NCBI RefSeq assembly: GCF_024448935.1
Contig: NZ_JAMOIE010000045.1
Span: 1-39,401, forward strand
Direction: 5' to 3'
DNA from: Stutzerimonas stutzeri
Lineage (GTDB): Bacteria; Pseudomonadota; Gammaproteobacteria; Pseudomonadales; Pseudomonadaceae
DNA length: 39,401 nt
This document shows, in pieces, positions 25,116-34,239 of this stretch (position 1 is its first letter; every line of letters starts with the position of its first letter). The notes under the pieces were generated by a model. That model was not told the DNA's origin. It saw only the letters and a list, made by a program, of their open reading frames with translations, and made no database searches. The position numbers were made by a program, and so were the translations under genes.

Positions 25116-25877
25116 ATGTCACCCAGCCGCAGCACCGCCGAGCAGTTACAGGCCATGCACGAGCAGGGCTTCGTTCTGCTGCGCCAGGTGCTGCAGCCGC
25201 CGCAGGTCGAGGCTGTGCGAACGGCCATCGATCGCCTCGAACCCATCCACTGGGACTACCAGGGCCTGGTCGATGACCACTACACATGCGTCTTTAACCG
25301 TGATCCGTTCTGGCTGCCCCTGCTCGATCCTCCTGGTGTGATCGAGTTGGCCGAAGCCTGTCTCGGCACGGATTGCCATGTCATCGGCCAGACTGCCTGG
25401 CGCAGCCATCCGGGTTTCGTGGGCGGTGAATTGCATGCCGATTACCTCGCCATGGAGCTGCCCGAGCACTGTTTGCACGATCCCGCTTTCGAGCTGCCGA
25501 TGCAGGTCTGCACGGCGCACCTCTACCTCGACCGGATCGATGCAGACCTCTGCCCTACCTTGGTGATACCCGGTAGCCACCGGTCCGGTCGCAAACCACA
25601 CACGGGTGAAATCCACTGGCAGGGTCGCGAGCCACAGCCTGTGCTCTGCGAAGCCGGTGACGTGCTGCTGTTTCGCAGCGACCTCTGGCACGCCGGTAGC
25701 CGCAATCGCACGGCCGACCGCAGCCGCTACCTGCTGCAGGTGCATTACGGCCGCCGCATGGTGGCGCAGAAGTTTTCGCCCTGCCTGCAATGGCGGTTCA
25801 ACCCGGATGTGATCGCCGCTGCCACGCCGAGGCAGCGGCGTCTGCTCGGCGAGCATGATCCGTCGGAATACGATTGA
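25116..25877 (+). CDS. Phytanoyl-CoA dioxygenase family protein
   Basis: 253 aa. A member of the PhyH family of Fe(II)/2-oxoglutarate dioxygenases. The iron-binding triad can be read as H107 and D109 in GELHADYLAM and H192 in LWHAGSRN; an arginine in RSRYLLQVHY (about 202-204) would bind 2-oxoglutarate. Small-molecule hydroxylation is the usual role, but substrates in this family vary widely and none is indicated here. The start at 25116 (MSPSRSTAEQLQAM) is chosen because the open frame upstream runs through an inverted-repeat element. The ribosome site is weak. Confidence 0.8.
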   Translation: MSPSRSTAEQLQAMHEQGFVLLRQVLQPPQVEAVRTAIDRLEPIHWDYQGLVDDHYTCVFNRDPFWLPLLDPPGVIELAEACLGTDCHVIGQTAWRSHPGFVGGELHADYLAMELPEHCLHDPAFELPMQVCTAHLYLDRIDADLCPTLVIPGSHRSGRKPHTGEIHWQGREPQPVLCEAGDVLLFRSDLWHAGSRNRTADRSRYLLQVHYGRRMVAQKFSPCLQWRFNPDVIAAATPRQRRLLGEHDPSEYD

Positions 25878-25998
25878 GTTGGATGGATATGGCGCGGCCA
25901 GCCCGATAGGCAACCGACTGGCACATCCTCTGCATCGGAGTGTGCGTCCAGCCGCAACAGGCGGCTCGCTCACTGCAGTCGAAGAGGAGGAACCCGCA

Positions 25999-26448
25999 AT
26001 GATTTCCTGCCGTAGCCAAGTGACCCAGATGATCGTTTCTGCCAAGGTCCGCAAGAACCTGAAATGGACTCAGGTCGCACAATCAATAGGCATGTCCAAG
26101 GAATGGACCACCGCCGGCTGCCTGGGTCAGATGGCCTTCGACAAGGCTCAGGCAGAAACCCTGGGCAAGCTGTTCGAGCTGCCGGACGAAGCCGTCGCCT
26201 GGCTACAGATCGCGCCCTATAAAGGGTCACTGCCCACCTCCGTGCCCACCGATCCGCTCATTTATCGGTGGTACGAGCTGGTCAACGTCTACGGCAGCAC
26301 CATCAAGGAGCTGATCCACGAAGAATTCGGCGACGGCATCATGAGTGCCATCGATTTCTCCATGGACATCCAACGCCAGCCGGATCCCAAGGGTGACCGG
26401 GTCAACGTCGTCCTGTCGGGCAAGTTCCTGCCGTACAAGAGCTATTGA
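25999..26448 (+). CDS. cynS: Cyanate hydratase (cyanase)
   Basis: 149 aa. Cyanase converts cyanate and bicarbonate to ammonia and CO2. The N-terminal helical domain (MISCRSQVTQMIVSAKVRKN) resembles POU/HTH folds. The C-terminal domain keeps the catalytic triad: R90, E93 (in IYRWYELVNVYGS) and S116 (in GDGIMSAIDF), equivalent to R96, E99 and S122 of E. coli. A strong GAGGAGG site stands 8 bp before the ATG at 25999. No cynT, cynX or CynR regulator accompanies it. Confidence 0.96.
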   Translation: MISCRSQVTQMIVSAKVRKNLKWTQVAQSIGMSKEWTTAGCLGQMAFDKAQAETLGKLFELPDEAVAWLQIAPYKGSLPTSVPTDPLIYRWYELVNVYGSTIKELIHEEFGDGIMSAIDFSMDIQRQPDPKGDRVNVVLSGKFLPYKSY

Positions 26449-26579
26449 TCAGCGGGTACGAATCTCTCCACGCGCCAGGCTCTCGACCTTGTTGCCCATC
26501 GGATCGCTTGCCCCGAGATAGGCGCCGCGCACCCGCACGCAACCGAGCAGGTATATTGATGGAGCCGTTGCGGATGAGA

Positions 26580-27260
26580 TCAGCGCGTATTTGATCCGAG
26601 CAGTTGCGCGGCAGCTTGCTGCTCCTGCTGTTCACTCAGCTGCAATTGCGTCAGATAGGCAGCCAAGGCCTCTATGTCGGCCTCGGACAGCTGGCCAGCG
26701 ATGCCGATCATCACTGAACCGGCTCGGCTCGGGTCATTACTGCGGAAACGGCCGAGGGCCTTGCGGATGTATTCATCAGGCTGGCCGGCCAATCGCGGCA
26801 TGGTCTGCTTGCCCTGCGCATGGTTGCCGTGACAGGTGGTACAGGTGCGCTGAAACAGTGCTCCGCCACGCTGGACCAGCGCCGCGTCCGACGCAGCGGC
26901 AGCAGGCTCGACCTTCTGCTGACTGAAGTAGACGGCTATGTTGACGCGATCTTCGAGCGACAAGCTTTTCGCCAGTTTCGACATCACAAAATCGACGCGC
27001 TCGCCCTTGGCGAACTTTTCGAAGGAATCGAACAGATAGATCGGATTCTGCGAAGCCAGATTGGGAATATGCGGGCGCTTGCTGTTGCCCTTTTCGCCAT
27101 GGCAGTAACCGCAGAAGAGCGCGCGTTCTTGGCCGGCCGCATACGCCTGCTGGCGCCGGGCCGCCTCGCCCATTACGTGCTGAAAGCGCTCCATCGCCTC
27201 TTCGCTGGCATGGGCGAAGGGAACAAGGCAACTGAGCAGAAGGAGGCTGAATAAACGCAT
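26580..27260 (-). CDS. Diheme cytochrome c4-like protein
   Basis: 226 aa with a signal peptide (MRLFSLLLLSCLVPFAHA, cleavage near residue 18). Two haem-binding sites are present: CGYCH (C50-H54) and CTTCH (C140-H144). Candidate axial methionines are M93 (FVMSKLAKSL) and the Met of SVMIGIAGQL. The duplicated layout is that of cytochrome c4, a periplasmic electron carrier to terminal oxidases. The ATG at 27258-27260 is chosen because the signal peptide starts there; the longer open frame is not homologous. Convergent with cynS. Confidence 0.9.
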   Translation of the reverse strand: MRLFSLLLLSCLVPFAHASEEAMERFQHVMGEAARRQQAYAAGQERALFCGYCHGEKGNSKRPHIPNLASQNPIYLFDSFEKFAKGERVDFVMSKLAKSLSLEDRVNIAVYFSQQKVEPAAAASDAALVQRGGALFQRTCTTCHGNHAQGKQTMPRLAGQPDEYIRKALGRFRSNDPSRAGSVMIGIAGQLSEADIEALAAYLTQLQLSEQQEQQAAAQLLGSNTR

Positions 27261-27617
27261 GGCAAGTCCGGCGCTGAGGGGTGATGAGGCGTGTATCGCA
27301 GCCTCCGGACTATAGGGAGAAAAACCGTCGCGATACTGGCGCAGGTCAATAAAGCCGCACACCACCGCACTGGATTGCCAGGCCCGAGCAGCTGTTCACA
27401 CAACATCTGCGCGCTTCACAATGCGCGGCGCAACGGGCCGGCACGAGCGACCATGCTGCGCACGGCTCACCCATGGACGACGAGGCAACAGCAGCCTGCG
27501 CGCTCTTGCCACATTGACCACCCGAAAAAAAACGGCTGATGGCGCAAACTTCCGGGCCACAGCCGTCTCGTATTCGACTAAAGTAGCAGCCCTTTTTGCC
27601 AGCACGAGCCGCGCAAC
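27261..27617. other. Divergent intergenic region, no gene seen
   Basis: 357 bp between the cytochrome and thioesterase genes. It holds a hairpin with arms ACGGCTG (27532-27538) and CAGCCGT (27560-27566), just after an A-rich run. A possible -10 hexamer, TAAAGT, lies about 30 bp before the thioesterase start. Frames here look non-coding. Confidence 0.4.
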
Positions 27618-28100
27618 ATGCTTGATGGACATGCCGAACTGACCATGACCGTATTGATGACCCCGGACAAGGCCAACTTTTCCGGCAACGTACATGGCGG
27701 CACGCTGTTGAAATATCTGGACGAAGTCGCCTACGCCTGCGCCAGCCGCTATGCCGGCCAATACGTGGTGACCCTGTCGGTGGATCAGGTGAATTTCCGC
27801 CAACCGGTGCATGTCGGCGAACTGGTGACCTTTCTCGCCTCGGTCAACTACGTCGGCAACACCTCGATGGAAATCGGCATCAAGGTAATCACCGAAGACA
27901 TCCGGCAGAAAACGGTTCGTCATACCAATAGTTGCTTCTTCACCATGGTGGCGGTTGGTGAAGACGGCCGCCCCGCCCCGGTGCCTCCGCTGGAGCCAAA
28001 AACACCCGACCAGAAGCGTCGTTTCGCCCAGGCCCAGCAGCGCAGACAGATTCGCCGGGAGCTGGAAGAGCGCTACCGCGCGCTCAAAGACGGTTACTGA
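27618..28100 (+). CDS. Acyl-CoA thioesterase, hotdog fold (YciA-like)
   Basis: 160 aa. The hotdog-fold acyl-CoA hydrolase pattern is clear: MTPDKANFSGNVHGGTLLKYLDEVAYACA, with the catalytic Asn/His/Gly and the Asp of LDEVA, then VVTLSVDQVNFRQPVHVGELV and a second part ending NSCFFTMVAVGEDGR. The last 35 residues are a charged, arginine-rich helix. It cleaves acyl-CoA to free acid and CoA; chain-length preference is not evident. The start at 27618 is used, but a second ATG eight codons in (27642) is possible. No strong ribosome site. Confidence 0.88.
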   Translation: MLDGHAELTMTVLMTPDKANFSGNVHGGTLLKYLDEVAYACASRYAGQYVVTLSVDQVNFRQPVHVGELVTFLASVNYVGNTSMEIGIKVITEDIRQKTVRHTNSCFFTMVAVGEDGRPAPVPPLEPKTPDQKRRFAQAQQRRQIRRELEERYRALKDGY

Positions 28101-28110
28101 GCCCTGCTCT

Positions 28111-28157
28111 GCTGGCTGCCAACGTCCGCCTTCATTCGCTCAGGCGGAGCGGCCAGC
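28111..28157. terminator. Nested hairpin after the thioesterase gene
   Basis: Outer arms GCTGGC (28111-28116) and GCCAGC (28152-28157) enclose inner arms TCCGCC (28125-28130) and GGCGGA (28143-28148). It begins 10 bp after the stop. There is no T run, so it may be a Rho-independent-like stem without U tract, or a REP-type repeat. Confidence 0.35.
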
Positions 28158-28262
28158 GATTCTCGTTCGGTTCGCGAGCTTCCACGTCCTGGCGCACCCA
28201 CCCGCGAGCCGCTAAAACCCTATACAATCCGCGGTTTTTCGCACCGCCAATGAGGATCCGCC

Positions 28263-28604
28263 GTGAGCGCTTTGCCAGCCTGCCCCCAATGCAACTCCGA
28301 ATACACCTATGAAGACGGCCAGATGCTGGTCTGCCCGGAGTGCGGCCACGAGTGGTCGGCCAATGCTGCAGAGTCCTCTGGCGAAGACGAAAAGGTGATC
28401 AAGGATTCGGTGGGCAACACCCTGCAGGACGGCGACACCATCACCGTGATCAAGGACCTCAAGGTCAAGGGCTCTTCGCTGGTGGTGAAGGTGGGCACCA
28501 AGGTCAAGAACATCCGCCTGGTTGACGGCGACCACGACATCGACTGCAAGATCGACGGCATCGGTGCGATGAAGCTGAAGTCGGAGTTCGTCAGAAAGGT
28601 TTGA
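28263..28604 (+). CDS. phnA: PhnA/YjdM family zinc-ribbon protein
   Basis: 113 aa. The N-terminus is a zinc ribbon, CPQC...CPEC (residues 8-11 and 24-27), followed by the PhnA domain with [40 protein letters not shown] and a terminal [10 protein letters not shown]. coli PhnA (YjdM) was once linked to phosphonates, but its function remains unproven and it is not part of C-P lyase. GTG start at 28263, with GAGG 7 bp upstream. Single gene; intact and of normal length. Confidence 0.93.
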   Translation: MSALPACPQCNSEYTYEDGQMLVCPECGHEWSANAAESSGEDEKVIKDSVGNTLQDGDTITVIKDLKVKGSSLVVKVGTKVKNIRLVDGDHDIDCKIDGIGAMKLKSEFVRKV

Positions 28605-28650
28605 TCCCAGCCCGCCCGATCGAGGCGCGCGGCGTTCGCGCGAGCTTTAC

Positions 28651-29012
28651 GGAACGGCCCATGGCCGCGAATGGCCCCGCACCGATGGCGAAATAACGCT
28701 TCGCGGGCATGGCCCGCCCCACGGCGGTGTCCGGGCCCTGTGTAGGAACGGCCCATGGCCGCGAATAGAGCCAGCACCGATGGCGAAATAACGCTTCGCG
28801 GGCATGGCCCGCCCCACGGCGGTGTCCCGGCCCTGTGTAGGAACGGCCCATGGCCGCGAATGGCCCGCACCGAGGGCGAAATGACGCTTCGCGGACATGG
28901 CCCGCCCCACAGCGGTGTCCGGGCCCTGTGTAGGAACGGCCCATGGCCGCGAAGGGGGCCGCATCGATGGTTGAAATAACGCTTCGCGGGCATGGCCCGC
29001 CCCACGGCGGTG
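28651..29012. repeat. Tandem array of four ~94-bp palindromic units
   Basis: Four units start GGAACGGCCCATGGCCGCGA at 28651, 28745, 28840 and 28933 (periods 94, 95, 93). Each holds two palindromes, GCGGCCATGGGCCG-type and GCGGGCATGGCCCGC, joined by AAATAACGCTTCGC-like and GCCCCACGGCGGTG-like spacers. No spacer diversity and no cas genes, so this is not CRISPR. The 255-codon antisense frame here is a repeat artefact. Confidence 0.9.
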
Positions 29013-29023
29013 CCGGCCCGCTC

Positions 29024-29067
29024 TAAAAAAACGGGACCGTTCGCCCCACGCAGAAGCGTGCGAACGG
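29024..29067 (-). terminator. Rho-independent terminator of speA
   Basis: On the minus strand CCGTTCGC (29060-29067) pairs with GCGAACGG (29037-29044), with an inner ACGC/GCGT stem. The stem is followed by TCCCG and seven T residues (29024-29030). It lies 21 bp after the speA stop and beside the tandem repeat block. Confidence 0.85.
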
Positions 29068-29087
29068 ACATCACCTTCCAGCCAACC

Positions 29088-31001
29088 TCAAGGCGTGAGA
29101 TAGGAAGACCGTGTCAGCCCCAGCCGCAACGCATCGATGTACTGGGTGCGTTCCTTGGCGCTGAGCCGTGCACTGGAGACCTTGTCGCGGTAATAGGTCA
29201 TCAGCTCTTCGGGCGACAGGTGCACGTAGCGCAACATGTCTTCGATGGTGTCATGGGTCTCGATGCCGGCGTGGTAGAAGCTGCCATCCTCGCGCTGATA
29301 GACGTTGACCGAATCGGTATCGCCGAACAGGTTGTGCATGTCGCCGAGAATTTCCTGGTAGGCGCCCACCAGGAACACCCCGAGGAAGTATTCCTCTCCT
29401 GCCTGGATCTCATGCACCGGCATGCTGTTCTCGATGCTCTGCTCATCCACGTAGTGCTTGATCTTGCCGTCGGAGTCGCAGGTCAGGTCCTGCAGCACGG
29501 CGCGGCGCACCGGCTCTTCAGTCAGCCGCTGCAGCGGCACGATCGGCAGGATCTGGTCGATCGCCCAGGTGTCCGGCAGGCTCTGGAACACCGAGAAGTT
29601 GCAGATGTACTTGTCCGCCAACTTGTCGTTGAGCTCATCGAGCACGGCGCGGTGCGAGCGCTGGCGCGCCTTGAGCTGGTTGTACAGACGGCGACAGATG
29701 GCGAAGTAGCTCTGCTCGGCCAGCGCCTTCTGCGCCAGGGACAACTTGCCGGACGCGTACTGCGCCGCCGCCTCGCTCATGTAATGGGTGGCACGCCAGT
29801 AGGTTTCGGTGACCATCTCCGGATCGGTCGGCCCGAGCAGATCGGCCAGCGCCTGGACGATATCCGGCAGCTCGTCGTGGTTCTCGATGGTCGGCGCTTC
29901 GTCGTTGTGCCGTTCGAAGTCGGTGACCTGCATGACCAACACCGCATGGTGCGCGGTCATCGCCCGGCCGCTTTCGGAAAAGATGTGCGGGTGCGGCAGC
30001 TCCTGCCGGTCGCAGAACTCCTTGAGCATCCCGACCACGGTGCCGGCGTATTCGTCGATGTCATAGTTGATCGAGCTGGCGTTGCGCGAGTGCGTGCCAT
30101 CGTAGTCGACCCCAAGCCCGCCACCCACATCGATATGATCGACCGGCAACCCGAGCGCCCGCAGTTCGGCGTAATAACGGATGGCTTCGCGAAAGCCCTC
30201 ACGGTAATCGGCCAGGTTGGCAATCTGCGAGCCCATGTGGAAGTGCAGCAGCCGCACGCCCTGCTCGACCCCCGCCGCGCGGAAACGCTCGATAACGGTC
30301 AGCAGCTGCGCGGCGGACAGGCCGAACTTGGATTTCTCACCGCCGGTATCGGCCCATTTGCTCGACGCCAGCGACGACAGCCGTACCCGCAAACCGACTT
30401 GCGGCAGGATCTTGAGCTCTGCCGCCTCCTCGATCACCATGCCCACTTCGGACATCTTCTCGATGACGATGAACACGTTGTGGCCAAGCTTCTGCCCCAT
30501 CAACGCCAGGCGGATGAACTCGCGGTCCTTGTAGCCGTTGCAGACGATGGTGCCGCCCTTCGGCGCCAGCGCCAGCACGGCCATCAGCTCGGGCTTGGAG
30601 CCCGCTTCGAGGCCGATCGAAACATTCTGCGTGGCGATGATGTTCTCGATCACCGCCTCTTGCTGGTTGACCTTGATCGGGTACAGCGCGGTGTACCTGC
30701 TCTGGTATTCCAGGCGCTCGATATTGGCATCGAAGGCACCGGTCAAATGACGCACTCGGTCCTGAAGAATGTCCGGGAAGCGCACCAGCAGCGGCAGGGT
30801 CAGCCCAGCGTCGCGTAGCTGCTCGATCAGCCCGGTGAATTCAACGGCCGCGCCATTGGGGCCTTGCGGGCGCACCTCGACATGACCGTCGTCACTGATC
30901 GAAAAATACCCTGCACCCCAGTGGCGAATGCCATAGACGCTACGGCTATCCGCTGCGGTCCATTGGCTGCCGTCATCTTTACGTGTGCGTCTTACAGGCA
31001 T
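29088..31001 (-). CDS. speA: Biosynthetic arginine decarboxylase
   Basis: 637 aa. SpeA decarboxylates arginine to agmatine, the first step of one putrescine route. It is a fold-III PLP enzyme: the PLP lysine is in YPIKVNQQ (about K110); other family segments are [50 protein letters not shown] and [19 protein letters not shown]. The catalytic C-terminal part has [14 protein letters not shown], which lines the active site in homologues. Start ATG 30999-31001. A terminator follows. A 608-codon antisense frame covering most of it is a shadow. Confidence 0.97.
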   Translation of the reverse strand: MPVRRTRKDDGSQWTAADSRSVYGIRHWGAGYFSISDDGHVEVRPQGPNGAAVEFTGLIEQLRDAGLTLPLLVRFPDILQDRVRHLTGAFDANIERLEYQSRYTALYPIKVNQQEAVIENIIATQNVSIGLEAGSKPELMAVLALAPKGGTIVCNGYKDREFIRLALMGQKLGHNVFIVIEKMSEVGMVIEEAAELKILPQVGLRVRLSSLASSKWADTGGEKSKFGLSAAQLLTVIERFRAAGVEQGVRLLHFHMGSQIANLADYREGFREAIRYYAELRALGLPVDHIDVGGGLGVDYDGTHSRNASSINYDIDEYAGTVVGMLKEFCDRQELPHPHIFSESGRAMTAHHAVLVMQVTDFERHNDEAPTIENHDELPDIVQALADLLGPTDPEMVTETYWRATHYMSEAAAQYASGKLSLAQKALAEQSYFAICRRLYNQLKARQRSHRAVLDELNDKLADKYICNFSVFQSLPDTWAIDQILPIVPLQRLTEEPVRRAVLQDLTCDSDGKIKHYVDEQSIENSMPVHEIQAGEEYFLGVFLVGAYQEILGDMHNLFGDTDSVNVYQREDGSFYHAGIETHDTIEDMLRYVHLSPEELMTYYRDKVSSARLSAKERTQYIDALRLGLTRSSYLTP

Positions 31002-31122
31002 CTAGGCCTCCTGCGAAATGGGATGAGTCTGTCGAGCATGGAGCGGCAACCGGGCTGTCCGAGTTGGACAGCCGGCGTGTCCGGAAATAAGCGCACGCGC
31101 CTGATTGGAACAGATCAGGCGG

Positions 31123-31494
31123 TCAACCGCCCGATTTCTTGGCCTTGAATCCGCGCTTGATCAGTTCGTCGATGAGCAATTGAACATGGTCGCCCTGGAT
31201 CTCGATCACGCCTTCCTTGAGTGCGCCGCCGGTACCGCAGCGGCGCTTGAGCGCACTGGCCAGTTCCTTGAGTTCAGCTTCAGCAAGGGGAACGCCGGAT
31301 ATGGTCGTTACCGTCTTGCCGCCCCGCCCTTTGCTTTCCCGGCGGACGCGCGCGATGCCATCACCCTCCGGCACTGCGGATTGCTGGCAAATGCACGCCG
31401 TCAACGGCTGGCTGCAATCCGGGCAGTGGCGCCCCGCGTCGGTGGAAAAGACCAGACCGCCAAGGCCGGAAAGGGACGTGGTTTTCTTGGCCAC
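31123..31494 (-). CDS. yciH: YciH, SUI1-family translation factor
   Basis: 123 aa. The C-terminal SUI1/eIF1 fold is visible: GGKTVTTISGVPL, LASALKRRCGTGGALKEGVIEIQGDHVQLLIDEL and a basic KRGFKAKKSGG end. The N-terminal third contains CPDC and CICQ cysteine pairs that may bind zinc. YciH resembles eIF1 and can influence start-codon selection; it is not essential in E. coli. A GTG start at 31492-31494 gives the canonical VAKKTTSLSGLGGLVFSTD and has AGAGG 6 bp upstream. The frame stays open upstream into a rhuM remnant, but that is accidental. Confidence 0.92.
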   Translation of the reverse strand: MAKKTTSLSGLGGLVFSTDAGRHCPDCSQPLTACICQQSAVPEGDGIARVRRESKGRGGKTVTTISGVPLAEAELKELASALKRRCGTGGALKEGVIEIQGDHVQLLIDELIKRGFKAKKSGG

Positions 31495-31698
31495 ACACAA
31501 CCTCTTGAAGACAGTAATCGGCGCAGCAAGGCTCAGCGCCATAAAGCCGAACAATTTAACAGCAAAACCAACGCACTCGAAGGGCTGCGCAGCGCTTTGC
31601 TGCAAACGCCGCCGAATAGCTCGACATTGCGGCACCCGCTTCCCGTCCACCGCCAATTGCAGAATCAGCTCGCGCAGTTTCTTGATGTACTTGACTGG

Positions 31699-31893
31699 CC
31701 ATTGCCGGAAGCGGGTGCCTTGTTTCGAGTTGACCCGATAGCCAACCGAGAGAATGACATCCAGGTTGAAGAACTCGACCTGATAGGTTTTTCCATCAGC
31801 AGCAGTTGTTGCATTTTTTGCAACAACTGCCTGGCGCTCCAGTGTGACGTTGACGACGCCACCTTCGCTTTCATAGATGGCGATTTCGCTCAT
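31699..31893 (-). pseudogene. RhuM-family fragment, internally deleted
   Basis: 65 codons match the start of RhuM-family (virulence RhuM/Fic-associated) proteins: MSEIAIYESEGGVVNVTLER, then TAADGKTYQVEFFNLDVILS and VGYRVNSKQGTRFRQW. The expected helix-turn-helix of about 40 residues between TLER and the TAADG block is missing, and after FRQW family similarity stops. The frame then runs through the yciH leader into yciH. The protein would be non-functional. Family links to Fic proteins make this remnant relevant to the two Fic genes 3-5 kb away. Confidence 0.7.
31802..31830. other. Perfect 12-bp hairpin within the rhuM remnant
   Basis: GCAGTTGTTGCA (31802-31813), loop TTTTT, then TGCAACAACTGC (31819-31830). 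It lies at the presumed deletion junction of the RhuM fragment and codes part of its QAVVAKNATTA. Such a stem could have promoted the deletion, or may be an inserted element. Confidence 0.6.
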
Positions 31894-32400
31894 GATTCAC
31901 CTCCTTGTGCAATTGCCGGCGTGATGAATTTGCTGCAGATATCCCGCTCGGACAGAGACCACTTGTCCATGCGCCAAGCCTAAAACGATACCAATACGGA
32001 TCCCCCAAGCAGAGGCTACTTGTGTCCCGCAGACCGCTGGGAGAAGCGATGAGGGCTCAATGAAAGAACGCAGTGGAGCCCACTGGAATGCACTGGACCC
32101 TACCTGGCTTGGCAATGGCAATGGCAATGGCCACAATAACTTTCTGCCATCAGCGGGTAAAGCTATGACGTCTGCCGCCCTTACGCCGGACTGAATCGGT
32201 GCCTTTGCTGCGCCCAAGCGGCGAGCCGCTGCTGGATAGGCATACCCCGGTTCCGTACAATCTGCGCGGCTCGGGTTGACTGAACGCTCACGGCAGTCTC
32301 CTTTGTCCAGTTTCAGCCAGCGCAAGAGCAGCGATGCGTCGCGGGCCTTAGTGGCTACCTTGCTGCGTTTGAAAAGTTGTTATGGAAGACGGAGCACCTA
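31894..32400. other. Gap without a convincing gene
   Basis: 507 bp between the rhuM remnant and the glycosyltransferase gene. It holds a short direct repeat (TGGCAA three times, near 32110) and a 6-bp dyad CAGTGG-AGC-CCACTG (32071-32085). A 142-codon minus-strand frame here matches no family I know and has proline- and arginine-rich composition. It looks like decayed DNA. Confidence 0.4.
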
Positions 32401-33624
32401 TTGAAAATATTATTCGTACACCAGAATTTTCCCGGGCAGTTCAAGCACTTGTTCGCCTACTGCCGCAATCGGGGCGATGTCGTGGTGGCACTGGGGGAAA
32501 AGCAGGCGAGCGCGACCGCCGACGCGAACGTCGCCCGGTACGAGCTGACACGCGGCAACACGCCGGGCATTCACCCCTGGGCCCAGGAATTCGAGTCCAA
32601 GGTCATCCGCGCAGAAGCCGCCGCTCAGGCCGCCCAGCGCTTGAAAGAAAGCGGCTTCGAGCCCGAGGTGATCCTCGCGCACCCCGGCTGGGGCGAAGCG
32701 CTGCTGCTCAAGGCGATCTTTCCAAAGGCCAAACTCATTTGCCTGATGGAGTACTTCTACCGGCCGGAAGGGTTCGATCTGGGCTTCGACCCGGAGTTCT
32801 CCCGCCCCGGCATCGAAGAACAGGCACGGCTGCTCGGCAAGAACGCCAATCTGCTGCTGGCCATGCAAGCGATGGACTACGGTGTGTCGCCGACGCCTTT
32901 CCAGGCATCGAGCATGCCTGCCTGGATCGAGAGCAAGCTGCGTGTCATCCACGAGGGTGTCGACACGGCCTTGTGCAAACCCGACGCGCAGGCGCTGATC
33001 GAGCTTCCGGATCGGGGCGTGAGCGTCCGCTCCGGCGACGAAGTGCTGACATTCGTGGTGCGCAATCTCGAGCCGGTGCGCGGTTACCACATCTTCATGC
33101 GCGCGCTGCCGGAGATCATGGCGCGCAGGCCCAACCTGAAGGTGTTCATCGTCGGGGGCGATGGCGTCAGCTATGGCAGCCGGCCTGAAAGCGGCTCGTA
33201 CCGGGCCCGTTATCTTTCGGAGGTGGCCGCAAGGCTGGACCCCAAGCGGGTCTTCTTCCTGGGCCGGGTGCCACACAGCGTGTTCGTACGCCTGATGCAG
33301 GTGACCCGCTGCCATGTGTACCTCACCTACCCCTTCGTGCTCGGCTGGTCGATGCTCGAGGCCATGAGCTGCGCAGCGCTGGTCGTGGGCTCCCGAACGG
33401 CGCCGGTCACCGACGTGATCGAGGATCAGCACAACGGGCTGCTGGTGGATTTCTTCGATACCGAAGGGCTGGCGGCAAACGTATGCGAAGTCCTGGACAA
33501 CCCCAAGGCCTTCGAGCCCCTGCGCCGGCGCGCGCGGGAAACGGTGCTGCAACGCTTTGATCTGGAAACCGTGAGCCTGCCGGCCTATGCGCAGCTGCTC
33601 GACGAATGCGTCAGCTCTCCATAG
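32401..33624 (+). CDS. GT4-family glycosyltransferase
   Basis: 407 aa from the TTG start at 32401, which gives MKILFVHQNFPGQFKHL, the family N-terminus; GGAG lies 7 bp upstream. A 24-bp longer start is possible. The GT-B fold is visible: an N-terminal domain with HPGWGEALLLK, a linker near IHEGVDTALCKPD, and a C-terminal domain with VRNLEPVRGYHIFMRALP, VFFLGRVPHSVFVRLM and the nucleotide-sugar motif VLGWSMLEAMSCAALVVGS. It transfers a sugar to a polysaccharide, lipid or protein acceptor; no neighbouring polysaccharide genes help decide which. Confidence 0.85.
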   Translation: MKILFVHQNFPGQFKHLFAYCRNRGDVVVALGEKQASATADANVARYELTRGNTPGIHPWAQEFESKVIRAEAAAQAAQRLKESGFEPEVILAHPGWGEALLLKAIFPKAKLICLMEYFYRPEGFDLGFDPEFSRPGIEEQARLLGKNANLLLAMQAMDYGVSPTPFQASSMPAWIESKLRVIHEGVDTALCKPDAQALIELPDRGVSVRSGDEVLTFVVRNLEPVRGYHIFMRALPEIMARRPNLKVFIVGGDGVSYGSRPESGSYRARYLSEVAARLDPKRVFFLGRVPHSVFVRLMQVTRCHVYLTYPFVLGWSMLEAMSCAALVVGSRTAPVTDVIEDQHNGLLVDFFDTEGLAANVCEVLDNPKAFEPLRRRARETVLQRFDLETVSLPAYAQLLDECVSSP

Positions 33625-33635
33625 CCTCGATCTAC

Positions 33636-33659
33636 AGCCCCGATCTACCTATCGGGGCT
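33636..33659. terminator. Strong hairpin after the glycosyltransferase
   Basis: AGCCCCGAT (33636-33644) and ATCGGGGCT (33651-33659) form a perfect 9-bp stem with a 6-base loop, 12 bp after the stop. No T run follows, so termination may be weak. Confidence 0.5.
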
Positions 33660-33661
33660 AT

Positions 33662-33695
33662 GTAGGCTCGGCACTGTCGTAGGCTCGGCACTGTC
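33662..33695. repeat. 17-bp tandem duplication
   Basis: GTAGGCTCGGCACTGTC occurs twice in a row (33662-33678 and 33679-33695). The 320 bp that follow (to 34014) contain no gene I can support. Confidence 0.8.
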
Positions 33696-34014
33696 GAGTG
33701 CCAGTGACTGCCTCGAATGGTGGTACCCGGTAACCCGATATCCAAGCCTTCTCGGTCAGCTCTTTGCTCGCCAAAACCGCGCCACACCTGGCGCTGCGCC
33801 CACGGCACCACCGCCAGCCGTCACCACCGCAGTACCAGCAGCCATTCCAGACCTGCTGCCGCTAAATTTCGCCCTCCAGGGGCTGCGAGTCCAGCTGGGC
33901 TAGCGCCACTACTTTTTGCGGGTCAACCAAACAGCCATTGCTGAATCATCCAGCGCGTACTCGCCCCTGTTCGATTTCCTCCTACGAAGAGCAGAAGCAC
34001 GAGTCCGTGCAGGC

Positions 34015-34116
34015 GCCAGCTTGCTGGCGATCGCCACCCCGCGGAATCCGAGGATCGCGGGCATGGCCCGCTCCTACATGCGTGGACAGGCGCTGGCAGG
34101 AGCGGCCCATGGCCGC
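34015..34116. repeat. Cluster of three REP palindromes
   Basis: GCCAGCTTGCTGGC (34015-34028), GCGGGCATGGCCCGC (34057-34071) and GCGGCCCATGGCCGC (34102-34116). The first two are the same modules seen at 16-105, the last is the module repeated at 28651-29012. Confidence 0.85.
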
Positions 34117-34239
34117 GAAGCGAACCGATGATACATTAGGTGTTGCGGCATGGCCTGTTCACATGGTCGGCGCGGTTATCCCAACGAACGATGCGGCATC
34201 AGGCTGCGCGCTGCGCGGCCAACAGCGTATTCTGCGCCC

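Noticed and set aside
28651..29012. CRISPR array
   Set aside because: Units are about 94 bp with near-identical content throughout; there are no variable spacers and no cas genes.
28307..29074. 255-codon minus-strand frame with a repeated protein pattern
   Set aside because: The protein repeat simply reflects the 94-bp DNA tandem repeat; no start signal.
28992..30818. 608-codon plus-strand open frame
   Set aside because: It is fully antisense to speA, has histidine- and valine-rich composition typical of reverse-complement frames in high-GC DNA, and matches no family.
31123..31893. Single 256-aa RhuM-YciH fusion protein
   Set aside because: yciH has its own GTG start with AGAGG at 6 bp and a canonical N-terminus; the linking residues match neither family.
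31897..32325. 142-codon minus-strand hypothetical protein
   Set aside because: Low-complexity, proline/arginine-rich, with no ribosome site or recognisable domain.
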